DNA of 64,000 nucleotides, from the NCBI RefSeq assembly GCF_903994035.1, contig NZ_CAJEWB010000010.1:372001-436000 (forward strand), in the 5' to 3' direction. Below, piece by piece: positions 20,783 to 29,227 of the stretch (position 1 is its first letter; every line of letters begins with the position of its first letter). Source of the DNA: Phocicoccus pinnipedialis. Its GTDB lineage: Bacteria; Bacillota; Bacilli; Staphylococcales; Salinicoccaceae. The notes under the pieces were generated by a model. The model had not been told where the DNA came from. It did not search any database and saw nothing but the letters and a program-made list of their open reading frames with translations. Made by a program: the position numbers and the translations under genes.

Positions 20783-23743
20783 TTAATTTGACAATGGTGT
20801 GACAAGTCTAGTCTGACTACGTTCGTCTAATGTTTCTACATACAATATATTGCCAATCATAGACTTCAATTCTTCGACGTGTGAAATGATTCCGATCATT
20901 TTACCTGATTTTTGGAGATCAAATAATGTATCAATCGCTACCTTCAATGTTTGTTCATCTAAAGTACCAAATCCTTCATCAATCAGAAGCATATCCATGT
21001 CAATACTTCCCGATTCGTGTTGAATAATTTCTGATAATGCGAGTGCGAGCGCAAGTGCTGCTTGGAATGACTCACCTCCGGATAACGTTGCGACGCTTCT
21101 TCTCGCATTGTTAAAGTAATCGAACACATCGATGTGTAATGATTGGTCACTCCTGTATGACTCAGCACGGCGAAGCTCGTAGCGACCGTTAGTCATCTTA
21201 CGGAGACGAATGTTCGCTTGATTTAATATTCTCTCTAAATAATAAACAAGTACAAATCTAGAAAGCGTTGGAGTGCCTTGCTTGCCACCGAGTAGTTCTA
21301 CGAGTTTAGCTAGCTCTGTAAACCTACTCTCTTCATGGTTGTATGACTCTATTTCATTAACTATTCTATTATAAGTTGCATTGTATTCTTTAATTTTGCT
21401 CTCTAACTGCCCCACTAATTTTGATTCAATATTGATTAATTCGCTTAATTTGGATTCTTCTTTAAGCTTTTCTGTTAAATCAACTATTTCAAATGACTTA
21501 ATGTCTTTTTTAATGTGCTCAATTAGACTCTCAACCTGCATGACTTCGTTATGAAATGATTCAATCTCAGATTTTAATGCGTCATTATCAGCTTTAAATA
21601 AAGACTCGAGATCATTTAATGATACATCTTCATGCTCTGATAAAAACAAACTTACTTTTTTGCTGTTTTCATCAAGAATATTACGTTCTGTATATAACTT
21701 GTATTGAATAGAATCTAGTTGACTCTCGAACTTTGCTACTTCAACCATTAGTTCTTGCTTTTTACTCTCTAACTTATTTAATGTAGATTCGTATGCATCA
21801 ATCTCACTGTTCATTTTAGTCAAAGATTGTTTAAATTCTAAAAAGCTTCCAAAGTTAGTTTCTTGTTTGAATTTTTTAAAACGAATATTCAAAGACTCTA
21901 AATCTCTATTAGAAAAATCTAGTATGTGTATCATCTCATGAACTTCAGAATTTAATTCTGTAAGGTTTGATTCAAGTTCGTGTTTTCTCTTAAGCTCTAA
22001 TTCAATCCTTATGATTTCTGTTTCATAATTTGAGAGCTCATCTTTCAGAACAGAAATATCAGACTCTATTTCACTACTCGATCTTATTTCTTTAAAACCT
22101 TTTTCAGATAAAATTAAGCGTTTAATTTCCATTGCATCTAAATCTTTTGTTTTCAATTCTAAATCTCTATAAAGATCCACATCATAATTTAATGTATCTG
22201 GAATTTGAGACACTGTTTGTTGACATATTACACAAGGTTTACCTACTTCAAGATGAGTGATCATATCGTTAATTGTCTCTATGTCTATGTTATCTAGAGA
22301 CTGAACGTCATTATTTTGTTTTTCAATATTTAAAGTTAACTCATCAATTTCTGATTTTATTAAATTAATTTTCTCTATTAACTCATTATGTTCTTTTCTA
22401 TTTTGTTCAACTTCCTTCGCAATGATTAGCTCATTTTCAATCTTAAAAAGTCTTTCTTTAAGACTGTACATATCGACTTCAGCAGTCCTTAACATAGTGT
22501 CAGTAACGTCAATTTCAAATATTTTCTTTTCTAAAGCTTCTAGTTGTTCTTGTTTAGTTACAAGGGTTTTGTTATTTTTTTCAATGTCTTTTTGAAGGTT
22601 TTCAAGTTCACTTTCGATGGTCTGATATTCGCTATTATCAAATTTTGAAATTTGTTTGATTTTTTCTTTATAGCTCATAATTTTCGAATTGTTTTTAGAA
22701 ATTTTTTCAAGTTCACGATCTATATTTTCCTGGTAAGCAACTCTTTCTTTATATATATCATTAGTTTTGTCTATTAATTTCTCGGTCGCACTCACTTTCG
22801 ATGCGTATTCTTTATAACTATAGTAGGCATCTTTAATCGTTAGTACTTTCTGAGTTAAATTTAATCTGTTCTCTTTCTCTCTAATGACACTCTTTTGTTT
22901 CAATAGAGTTTCAAGGTTATTCTTTTTATTAAAGTAAGATTCTACTCTATCATTATTTTCTTTTATTTTTAAGATTTCATTCGATAATTCTTGTTTTGAT
23001 TCTAATCGTTCAGCATAATTTATTTCTTTTTCTTTCAGTTCTTTTATAGCAATTTCTTGTTTGCTAGTAAACAATTCCAAGTTTTCTTTAAATGATGTAG
23101 ATATCTCTTCATCAACAAGCACCTGACTAAACTGATTCATGATGAGTGCATGATTCATGATGAGTTTTTGTTTATTAGTATCATGATCTTTTTTGAGTTT
23201 TTGATAAAGTGCGTTGAATCGTTCTGTTCTAAATAATGCTTTTAGTATTTCTTCTTTATCGCTTGAACTGGCAACTAAAAACTTGCGGAACTCTCCCTGA
23301 GGTAAAAGTCCAATTTGTCGGAATTGTGATGCGCTGATTTGTAGCAGCTCCGTAATAAACGCAGTTACTTTTGTTAACCCATTTTCAATTAGTTCTCCAA
23401 ACTCATCATATATAGACGATTCTGGCGGTGTCTCTGTGGTGTTCGTGCCTCTAAAGTATCTGAGTCGTCGCTCTACTTTGTATGTCTTACCCCTATACAT
23501 AAATGTGAACGTGATGATAGAGGGTTCTGTGCTTGGAGCAAATTGACTCCTTAAACTCTCTGTACCTCGTACTGACGTCGATGCAGTCGCAAAAAGTGCA
23601 TGGGTAATTGCATCAAAAATCATAGACTTCCCTGATCCAGTTTTACCACTAATTAAAAACAATGTTTTATTGATATCTTCAAAGTTAATCGTTTCATTCT
23701 CATATGGCCCAATATACTTAAGTTCTAATTTAATCGGTCTCAT
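20783..23743 (-). CDS. sbcC: Nuclease SbcCD, ATPase subunit SbcC
   Basis: Rad50-like SMC ATPase that, with SbcD, cuts hairpins and protein-blocked DNA ends. It has 986 residues: an N-terminal ATPase half with Walker A GKTGSGKS near 34, a long antiparallel coiled coil at about 190-830, a zinc hook CVIC (KPCVICQQTV) near the middle, and a C-terminal half with signature LSGGESFQAALALALAL and Walker B LLIDEGFGTLD. The start overlaps the end of sbcD by 14 bases. Confidence 0.96.
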   Translation of the reverse strand: MRPIKLELKYIGPYENETINFEDINKTLFLISGKTGSGKSMIFDAITHALFATASTSVRGTESLRSQFAPSTEPSIITFTFMYRGKTYKVERRLRYFRGTNTTETPPESSIYDEFGELIENGLTKVTAFITELLQISASQFRQIGLLPQGEFRKFLVASSSDKEEILKALFRTERFNALYQKLKKDHDTNKQKLIMNHALIMNQFSQVLVDEEISTSFKENLELFTSKQEIAIKELKEKEINYAERLESKQELSNEILKIKENNDRVESYFNKKNNLETLLKQKSVIREKENRLNLTQKVLTIKDAYYSYKEYASKVSATEKLIDKTNDIYKERVAYQENIDRELEKISKNNSKIMSYKEKIKQISKFDNSEYQTIESELENLQKDIEKNNKTLVTKQEQLEALEKKIFEIDVTDTMLRTAEVDMYSLKERLFKIENELIIAKEVEQNRKEHNELIEKINLIKSEIDELTLNIEKQNNDVQSLDNIDIETINDMITHLEVGKPCVICQQTVSQIPDTLNYDVDLYRDLELKTKDLDAMEIKRLILSEKGFKEIRSSSEIESDISVLKDELSNYETEIIRIELELKRKHELESNLTELNSEVHEMIHILDFSNRDLESLNIRFKKFKQETNFGSFLEFKQSLTKMNSEIDAYESTLNKLESKKQELMVEVAKFESQLDSIQYKLYTERNILDENSKKVSLFLSEHEDVSLNDLESLFKADNDALKSEIESFHNEVMQVESLIEHIKKDIKSFEIVDLTEKLKEESKLSELINIESKLVGQLESKIKEYNATYNRIVNEIESYNHEESRFTELAKLVELLGGKQGTPTLSRFVLVYYLERILNQANIRLRKMTNGRYELRRAESYRSDQSLHIDVFDYFNNARRSVATLSGGESFQAALALALALSEIIQHESGSIDMDMLLIDEGFGTLDEQTLKVAIDTLFDLQKSGKMIGIISHVEELKSMIGNILYVETLDERSQTRLVTPLSN

Positions 23744-24848
23744 GGATAACTTCCTTCATCGTGTGATTAAATATCTCACTTTCAAATTGTGTTGGTTTTC
23801 TACCTTTGAATTTTTCCATAAATGATTCGAATATTTCAGCATCTGATTGTTGACTCACGTCAATCATCGTCATATCATAATTCATTGTTTCAATTTGCCT
23901 TGATAGTACTAATGTGTTTGGATACAGCTTTTTAAGAGTTGCCATTGGTTCTGTCGCACTTTCCATATCCGATAGCACAAATTTGTAATAGGCGTCCTCT
24001 GGCCCTACATCTATTTTGTCTTCGACAACTGATTTGTAGCTACCATGATATTCAACCACATCGTGCTTACTCTCAAGCTGAACGAATTCATGTGTCTTTT
24101 CTACTAAATCAATAACTTTAAATCCTTTAGGTTGATTGGCTTCATCAAACGAATATTTTAATAAAGATCCACTATAGTGAATGGTGTCACTCGAGATAGC
24201 AAATGGATGATGAAGATGTCCAAGAAGAGTGAAATCAAAATCATTAAGTAGAGAAGCTGAAATCTCCTCTATAAGACCAACATTAGTCTTCTCTTCAGAA
24301 TCAGATTCTTTCGCATTCTTAACGAATAAATGCCCGACCAACACGTTCGTTTCGTCCGTATTCATATCTTTTTTCATATCGCTTAAGACACGTTCGTATG
24401 CATGTTCGAAAGTTGTAATATTTTTATCTTTATAGAAGACACGTGCTTCAGCCACTTCAATGTAAGGTAATAGATAAAAATTCACATCTCCAATTCTGAC
24501 TTTCTCGAAGCATTTTTCTAAACATGTATTTACAAAAAGCTGAGTCTGTTTGTACCATTCAGAATTTCCGTCCAAATATGGTTTTCCATCATGATTTCCA
24601 CTAATCATAACAATGGGTACTTTTAGATCTAAGTTGATACGTTTTAAATAAGTATTAACTGTATTCATTGCACCTTGTGAGGGGTTGACTCGGTCGTATA
24701 CATCACCTGCAATCACTACGACATCAATATCGTTTTCTTCAATATATGTACAAATTTGTTCAAGAACAAACGCTTGATCTTCAAGTAAATTTTTGCCTGC
24801 TAAACGCTTACCAATATGCCAGTCTGCAGTGTGGAGTATCTTCAACAC
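23730..24848 (-). CDS. sbcD: Nuclease SbcCD, nuclease subunit SbcD
   Basis: Mre11-like Mn-dependent nuclease, partner of SbcC. The phosphoesterase motifs are in order: TADWHIGK, GDVYDR, SGNHDG, VGHLF, GHLHHP. About 372 residues. The start is uncertain. ATG at 24854 abuts the AGAGAGG site with no spacer, so GTG at 24848 (6-base spacer) or TTG at 24845 (giving the usual M-KILHTADWH) is better; I used GTG. An inverted repeat lies just upstream. Confidence 0.95.
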   Translation of the reverse strand: MLKILHTADWHIGKRLAGKNLLEDQAFVLEQICTYIEENDIDVVVIAGDVYDRVNPSQGAMNTVNTYLKRINLDLKVPIVMISGNHDGKPYLDGNSEWYKQTQLFVNTCLEKCFEKVRIGDVNFYLLPYIEVAEARVFYKDKNITTFEHAYERVLSDMKKDMNTDETNVLVGHLFVKNAKESDSEEKTNVGLIEEISASLLNDFDFTLLGHLHHPFAISSDTIHYSGSLLKYSFDEANQPKGFKVIDLVEKTHEFVQLESKHDVVEYHGSYKSVVEDKIDVGPEDAYYKFVLSDMESATEPMATLKKLYPNTLVLSRQIETMNYDMTMIDVSQQSDAEIFESFMEKFKGRKPTQFESEIFNHTMKEVIHETD

Positions 24849-24866
24849 AATCATCCTCTCTATTCT

Positions 24867-24894
24867 AATATATGGTACTAGAAAACCATATATT
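24867..24894. promoter_or_regulatory. Inverted repeat upstream of sbcD
   Basis: AATATATGGT-8 bases-ACCATATATT is a perfect 10+10 repeat lying 7 bases before the sbcD ribosome site. It overlaps where a weak promoter (CTGACA, 17 bases, TACCAT) can be drawn. An operator or a 5' UTR hairpin are both possible. Confidence 0.45.
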
Positions 24895-24961
24895 TGTCAG
24901 TATCACATAAAACAGTTACTAAAGATCTATCTAATAAAATTCTATTAACTGTTAAACATGA

Positions 24962-25002
24962 AAAAGCACATTTAACGCCTGGTTGGAAGTAAATGTGCTT
25001 TT
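24962..25002 (-). terminator. Terminator after the YvrJ gene
   Basis: 13-pair stem AAAAGCACATTTA/TAAATGTGCTTTT with a 15-base loop, 13 bases past the YvrJ stop on the minus strand. Confidence 0.8.
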
Positions 25003-25015
25003 ATATGAATTTATT

Positions 25016-25138
25016 TTACTGTGAGATTTGTTGTAAGGTTAAAATTAAGTCATCGAGTTTTCTCTCTACTCTGTGAAGCAAGAAAAACGTGATGGCTGCC
25101 GGAACCCCGACGTCACTCACAAATGGCACCCAGTCCAT
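25016..25138 (-). CDS. YvrJ family protein, 40 residues
   Basis: A short frame beginning MDWVPFVSDVGVPAAITFFL and ending LLHRVERKLDDLILTLQQISQ. The first half is a membrane helix, then a short amphipathic helix. This is the pattern of the YvrJ family, tiny Bacillales membrane proteins of unknown role. Its ATG overlaps the stop of the DUF2922 gene (TAATG), and a terminator follows. The trio DUF1659-DUF2922-YvrJ is a recurrent Firmicute module. Confidence 0.82.
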   Translation of the reverse strand: MDWVPFVSDVGVPAAITFFLLHRVERKLDDLILTLQQISQ

Positions 25139-25350
25139 TATAGCAAGACAGTTGTGTCAGTCTGAATAACCTTAGCACTAATTAGAGATACCGGCTTACC
25201 CGCAGATGGTCTAAGTACATCTGCTGCAATGATCTTATTAGCTTCACGAACGATATCCGCTTGTGTCAAACCTTCCTTTGGATCATTGATTGTCATGTTA
25301 AATTTTTTGTCGTACTCGGTGTTAAATGTTAATACCAATTTTTCTGCCAT
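25138..25350 (-). CDS. DUF2922 family protein
   Basis: 70 residues, MAEKLVLTFNTEYDKKFNMT then a helix TQADIVREANKIIAADVL and an end rich in Val and Thr. This matches DUF2922, a small protein of unknown function almost always next to DUF1659. It lies between DUF1659 (16 bases) and YvrJ (one-base overlap), so the three form one operon. No catalytic motif is visible. Confidence 0.85.
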   Translation of the reverse strand: MAEKLVLTFNTEYDKKFNMTINDPKEGLTQADIVREANKIIAADVLRPSAGKPVSLISAKVIQTDTTVLL

Positions 25351-25366
25351 TTTGTACTCCTCCTAA

Positions 25367-25567
25367 TTATTTAATAATATGTGTAACATTTTTCTCAACT
25401 GCGTAGTAGATTTCATCCTTTAATGCGCCGTATGCTTCACCAAGTAATATAACATCTTGGTCTGGTGCATCGATTGATAATCCAAAAATTGAACGATACT
25501 TTAGACGTTCTTTTCCATCATCATCATGAACAACAAAGTAATATCTAGCACTTAATTCTTTAACCAT
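25367..25567 (-). CDS. DUF1659 family protein
   Basis: 66 residues from the ATG at 25567 (MVKELSARYYFVVHDDDGKE), which has GGAGG 8 bases before it; an in-frame GTG nine bases earlier overlaps that site. The layout, a beta hairpin with KERLKYRSIFGL then a DVILLGEAYGAL helix, fits DUF1659, small and uncharacterised. It is first of the DUF1659-DUF2922-YvrJ operon. Confidence 0.82.
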   Translation of the reverse strand: MVKELSARYYFVVHDDDGKERLKYRSIFGLSIDAPDQDVILLGEAYGALKDEIYYAVEKNVTHIIK

Positions 25568-25662
25568 ATGTGTCACCTCCTTTATGCTATATATATCGTT
25601 TTGTGAGATTAAATGGACAAATATTTTTTTGTTTTTTATAATATGTAAGAGAGGTGAAGAAA

Positions 25663-26169
25663 ATGTATGCTGATTGGGTCATGATCTTAATTGCCGTATG
25701 GGGATTTATTATGATTGGTTTACTCGCTATTGGTGGATATTTCATGTTCAGAAAGTTTTTAAAAGCATTGCCGAGAGAAGATGGTTACTCAGAACTCGAT
25801 TGGCAGGAGTATTACATTAATGAAGCTTTACCGCTCTGGAACGACGAAGCGAAAGAGTTATTAAACGAATTAGTAAGTCCAGTGCCTGAACTGTTCCGTG
25901 ACGTTGCGAAGCAGCGCATTGCGGGAAGGATTTCTAAAATTGCACTTGATGATAAAGTAAACACAATAAGTTTAGACGAGATTATGAAGGGGTACATCAT
26001 CGCAACACCAAAACGCGATCACAAGTTTATGAAGAAAAAGTTAAATGAACTAGATATCGACTATACAAAATATCTTCCACTATTTGAATTAGCTGATGAT
26101 GAAAAACAAAAGTTTTCTATATTTGAGCAAACAGAACTCGCAACAAAAAAATCTCGACAAGAGGATTAA
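25663..26169 (+). CDS. DUF2621 family membrane protein (YneK-like)
   Basis: 168 residues starting at ATG 25663 (MYADWVMILIAVWGFIMIG), which follows GAGAGG by 8 bases. One N-terminal membrane helix (about 5-29) precedes a soluble helical domain (DWQEYYINEALPLWNDEAKELLNE). This fits DUF2621 (YneK in B. subtilis), which also sits near ccdA and ccdC there. It converges on ccdC, and the two stop codons overlap inside a shared terminator. Function unknown; context suggests the membrane thiol or cytochrome maturation group. Confidence 0.82.
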   Translation: MYADWVMILIAVWGFIMIGLLAIGGYFMFRKFLKALPREDGYSELDWQEYYINEALPLWNDEAKELLNELVSPVPELFRDVAKQRIAGRISKIALDDKVNTISLDEIMKGYIIATPKRDHKFMKKKLNELDIDYTKYLPLFELADDEKQKFSIFEQTELATKKSRQED

Positions 26170-26192
26170 TTTCCTTCTTGTCGAGATTTTTT
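26146..26192. terminator. Bidirectional terminator inside the ends of DUF2621 and ccdC
   Basis: Perfect inverted repeat of about 16 pairs (AAAAAATCTCGACAAG/CTTGTCGAGATTTTTT) flanked by T runs on both strands. It lies within the last codons of both convergent genes and encodes KKSRQE on each strand. Confidence 0.9.
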
Positions 26193-26675
26193 AAATTTAA
26201 GATAGTGTCGTAACATTGAAATACGCCAGATAACAATCATTGTGAATGCTAGTAAAAAGAACATTCCGCCGATTTCACCTGGTGTCGTGTTAACACTTAA
26301 TACTTGTTTCATAACTGTACGAATGATGAGTAAACCAATTAAAATCACTGGAAACAGTTTAGATGGTTTAACAAATAACTCATCTCCACGTGCTTCATAT
26401 TTTGTTGTGATTAAAAGTAATAATGAGAATATTGCACCTACAACGATCGATTCTATTATCATTGCACCATCAAGTCTAAAATACGGAAAAACAAACATCA
26501 ATGCACCCGTACTCATCATAATGGGGGGAATAATAATCTTTTTAAGATAAAGTGGTGTCTTCGTCTCTTTATTTCTCCAAATTATCACACCGATACCCAT
26601 GAAAATGGCACCGATTGATAAGATTATAAAGAGCGTATCTTCTTGTTCTTTTAAAAAACTTAAGAATTCATTCAT
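26166..26675 (-). CDS. ccdC: CcdC family membrane protein
   Basis: 169 residues with about five membrane helices (LFIILSIGAIFMGIGVIIW; IIIPPIMMSTGALMFVFPYF; IIESIVVGAIFSLLLLI). This fits CcdC (DUF1453), encoded near ccdA in Bacillales but not essential for cytochrome c there. It starts next to the ccdA stop, so the two are one operon. The C-terminus KKSRQEGN is encoded by the shared terminator hairpin. Confidence 0.85.
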   Translation of the reverse strand: MNEFLSFLKEQEDTLFIILSIGAIFMGIGVIIWRNKETKTPLYLKKIIIPPIMMSTGALMFVFPYFRLDGAMIIESIVVGAIFSLLLLITTKYEARGDELFVKPSKLFPVILIGLLIIRTVMKQVLSVNTTPGEIGGMFFLLAFTMIVIWRISMLRHYLKFKKSRQEGN

Positions 26676-27380
26676 TTAGAAACCTCTAAACTCACCAAAA
26701 TATGGTGCAATCCATATGATGATTTTCGTTAGTCCATCAAAGTATAATAGGATACCCATCAATATCATGAGCACACCACCAACCTTCATTATTACACTAG
26801 AATACTTTAAAATCCAACGTGTTCTAGATACGAAGAATGATAATACAAAGAATGGTACTCCAAATCCGAGACAATATACTATCATTAACATTAGAGCATC
26901 ATTGGGTTGGCTTGCACTCATCGCAAAAATTGCACCAATGATTGGACCATTACATGGTGTCCATCCTGCTGCGAATGCCATACCAATTAAAATTGAACCG
27001 ATAAAACCAGACGGACGATTTTTAAATTCTACTCTATGATTCTTCATTAAGAAGTCTACTTTAAAGACACCTAAGATAATTAGTCCAAAAATTATAATTA
27101 AGATCGAACCCAGTTGACGAATAAGATCTGAATGTTCAATTAAGAATCCGCCAAAAAATGACGTACCAAAACCGAGGGCAATATAAATTAAACTAAATCC
27201 AATTAAGAAGAACAGAGTATGTAAGATTGCTCTCATGTTAAACTTCTGTTCCTGTACCTCACTAAAGCTCATCCCAGTAATATAAGATACAAAAGCTGGA
27301 AATACAGGTAATACACATGGTGAAACAAATGATAAGACACCGGCACCAAATGCTAGTAGAAATGTAACATCACTTCCCAT
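26676..27380 (-). CDS. ccdA: Cytochrome c biogenesis thiol transporter CcdA
   Basis: Membrane protein that passes electrons from thioredoxin to extracytoplasmic thiol proteins. I placed the start at ATG 27380 (MGSDVTFLLAFGAG), 7 bases after AGGGGG. The 234 residues have six helices and the paired redox cysteines: SFVSPCVLPVFPAF in helix 1 and AGWTPCNGPIIGA in helix 4, plus a conserved Pro pattern. The ribosome site lies in the stem of a terminator-like hairpin, so translation may be tied to its folding. Confidence 0.93.
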   Translation of the reverse strand: MGSDVTFLLAFGAGVLSFVSPCVLPVFPAFVSYITGMSFSEVQEQKFNMRAILHTLFFLIGFSLIYIALGFGTSFFGGFLIEHSDLIRQLGSILIIIFGLIILGVFKVDFLMKNHRVEFKNRPSGFIGSILIGMAFAAGWTPCNGPIIGAIFAMSASQPNDALMLMIVYCLGFGVPFFVLSFFVSRTRWILKYSSVIMKVGGVLMILMGILLYFDGLTKIIIWIAPYFGEFRGF

Positions 27381-27387
27381 GAAAAAA

Positions 27388-27430
27388 CCCCCTATTCCAA
27401 CTAAGTGTATCAAACTTAGTAATTAGGGGG
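27388..27430 (-). promoter_or_regulatory. Terminator-like hairpin that contains the ccdA ribosome site
   Basis: On the minus strand CCCCCTA pairs with TAGGGGG and an inner ACTAAG/CTTAGT stem closes the loop. Six Ts and then the ccdA ATG follow. It can end the ABC transporter transcript, and it hides the AGGGGG ribosome site of ccdA in its 3' arm. Confidence 0.7.
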
Positions 27431-27448
27431 AACAATTTTTTTATTTAA

Positions 27449-29227
27449 TTATGACAAATTTGTAATACCATTTTGTAATTGATACATCTTATGGTAAATG
27501 CCTTTCATTGCGATGAGTTCTAGATGAGTCCCCTTCTCTACAATTTCTCCACGATTTAAGACTATAATTTGGTCTGCGTCTTGTATCGTTGATAATCTGT
27601 GTGCAATTGCAAGTGTTGTACGATTCTTCCGCATTTTCTCTAAACTTTTCTGAATCTCTTCTTCAGTTCGAGAGTCAATGTTTGCCGTGGCTTCATCTAA
27701 AATAAGTATCTTTGGTTCAGTTGCGATCGTTCTAGCAAATGCAAGAAGTTGCCTTTCTCCACTCGAAAAACTACTCCCTTTTTCTGTTACCTTTTGATGA
27801 TACCCTTCGGGCAATGCTTCTATAAAAGTATTTGCGCTTACGAATTCTGCTGCCCGCTTCACTTCTTCAAATGTCATTGTAGGATGATACAGCTTAATAT
27901 TTGACTCCACAGTACCGTAAAATACAAAAGGATCTTGAAGTACAAGCCCTATGTTTTTTTTCATGCTTTCTCTACTTATATTTTTGATAGAGTGAGAATC
28001 AATCAGTATATCACCTTCATTAAATTCATAGAAGCGCATAATGAGATTGATGATAGAACTCTTACCTGAACCTGTGTGACCGACTAGAGCTACGGTTTCT
28101 CCTGGTTTGACCTCGAAACTAATATTTTTTAATACATCTACTTTTCCGTCGTAACTAAAAGTTACATTTTTAAATTCAATGTGTCCGTCTGTAATGACTT
28201 CGGTTTCTTTTATTTGCTCGGGCTCATGTCTTTCATCATCCATAAGTGTAAATACACGGCTAGCAGAAACAAGCGCTTGTTGTAGTATATTCAAGTTTTG
28301 AGATACTTGATTAATCGGTTCGAAGAACCTTTCCATATATTGAATGAATGCAAACACTACCCCCGCTGTTACTACTGATCCGAAGCTCATCACTCCAAAA
28401 TAACTTAGGATGATACTAATCGCTAAAATGTAAATCATATCAAATGCAGGTCTCAGTAATAGCCCATCAAGTTTGATATTTTTAACGTTGTAGTGGTAGA
28501 AGTTGTGGTTCGTTTCTTCAAATTCTTTTTGTAGTCTTTCTTCTTGGTTAAATGCTTGAATAACGTTCATTCCGTCTATTGATTCTGCAATTTTTGCGTT
28601 TAATTCAGATAAATACCCACGTGCCTTACCAAAGTAAATCGCAGAATATTTGCGATAGATTCCAATGATTAACACGATAATTGGTACAAACAAGAATGCA
28701 ATGAATGCGAGTTTAAAATCAAGAATGAACATCATTACAAAGCTCGATAGTACCATGAATAACGCCATCATAAATGTTGATAGTACACTAACAAACATAT
28801 CTACTATTGATTGAGTATCATTGGTCAGTCTTGAAACAACACTTCCACTTGGTACTACATCAAAGTATTTCATACCTAATGTACCAATCTTTTCAAAACT
28901 ATCAATTCGTAGTTGCTGTATTACTTTAAAAGCAAGTACTTGAAATAAATATGCTTGGAAATACCCGCAGACTACAGCAATAATTTCTACAATGAAAAAC
29001 AATATGATAAGAATACTTATATCCTGCTCTGGAAATTGCATAGGTGATAAGTAGTTATCAATGAATATCATTACTAAATATGGCACCATAACCCCAGCAA
29101 CAGTTGTTAAAATTAACATCAGGAATGCGAGTGATATCAAACGTTTATACGGAAATACGTATTTTAAGAGTCGAGCTAAAACTTTCATCTGATCTCTGAA
29201 TGTCAAGTTTATTGTCTCATTAATCAT
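27449..29227 (-). CDS. Heterodimeric ABC exporter, subunit with canonical Walker B
   Basis: Membrane exporter half: six helices in the first 320 residues, then a nucleotide-binding domain with Walker A GHTGSGKS, Walker B and catalytic Glu in LILDEATANID, and H-loop AIAHRLST. Its signature is FSSGERQ rather than LSGGQ. The partner has the opposite changes, so together they should form one active and one degenerate ATP site, as in BmrCD/LmrCD-type multidrug exporters. Start ATG 29227 has GAGGAGG upstream and overlaps the partner by 8 bases. 592 residues. Substrate unknown. Confidence 0.9.
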   Translation of the reverse strand: MINETINLTFRDQMKVLARLLKYVFPYKRLISLAFLMLILTTVAGVMVPYLVMIFIDNYLSPMQFPEQDISILIILFFIVEIIAVVCGYFQAYLFQVLAFKVIQQLRIDSFEKIGTLGMKYFDVVPSGSVVSRLTNDTQSIVDMFVSVLSTFMMALFMVLSSFVMMFILDFKLAFIAFLFVPIIVLIIGIYRKYSAIYFGKARGYLSELNAKIAESIDGMNVIQAFNQEERLQKEFEETNHNFYHYNVKNIKLDGLLLRPAFDMIYILAISIILSYFGVMSFGSVVTAGVVFAFIQYMERFFEPINQVSQNLNILQQALVSASRVFTLMDDERHEPEQIKETEVITDGHIEFKNVTFSYDGKVDVLKNISFEVKPGETVALVGHTGSGKSSIINLIMRFYEFNEGDILIDSHSIKNISRESMKKNIGLVLQDPFVFYGTVESNIKLYHPTMTFEEVKRAAEFVSANTFIEALPEGYHQKVTEKGSSFSSGERQLLAFARTIATEPKILILDEATANIDSRTEEEIQKSLEKMRKNRTTLAIAHRLSTIQDADQIIVLNRGEIVEKGTHLELIAMKGIYHKMYQLQNGITNLS

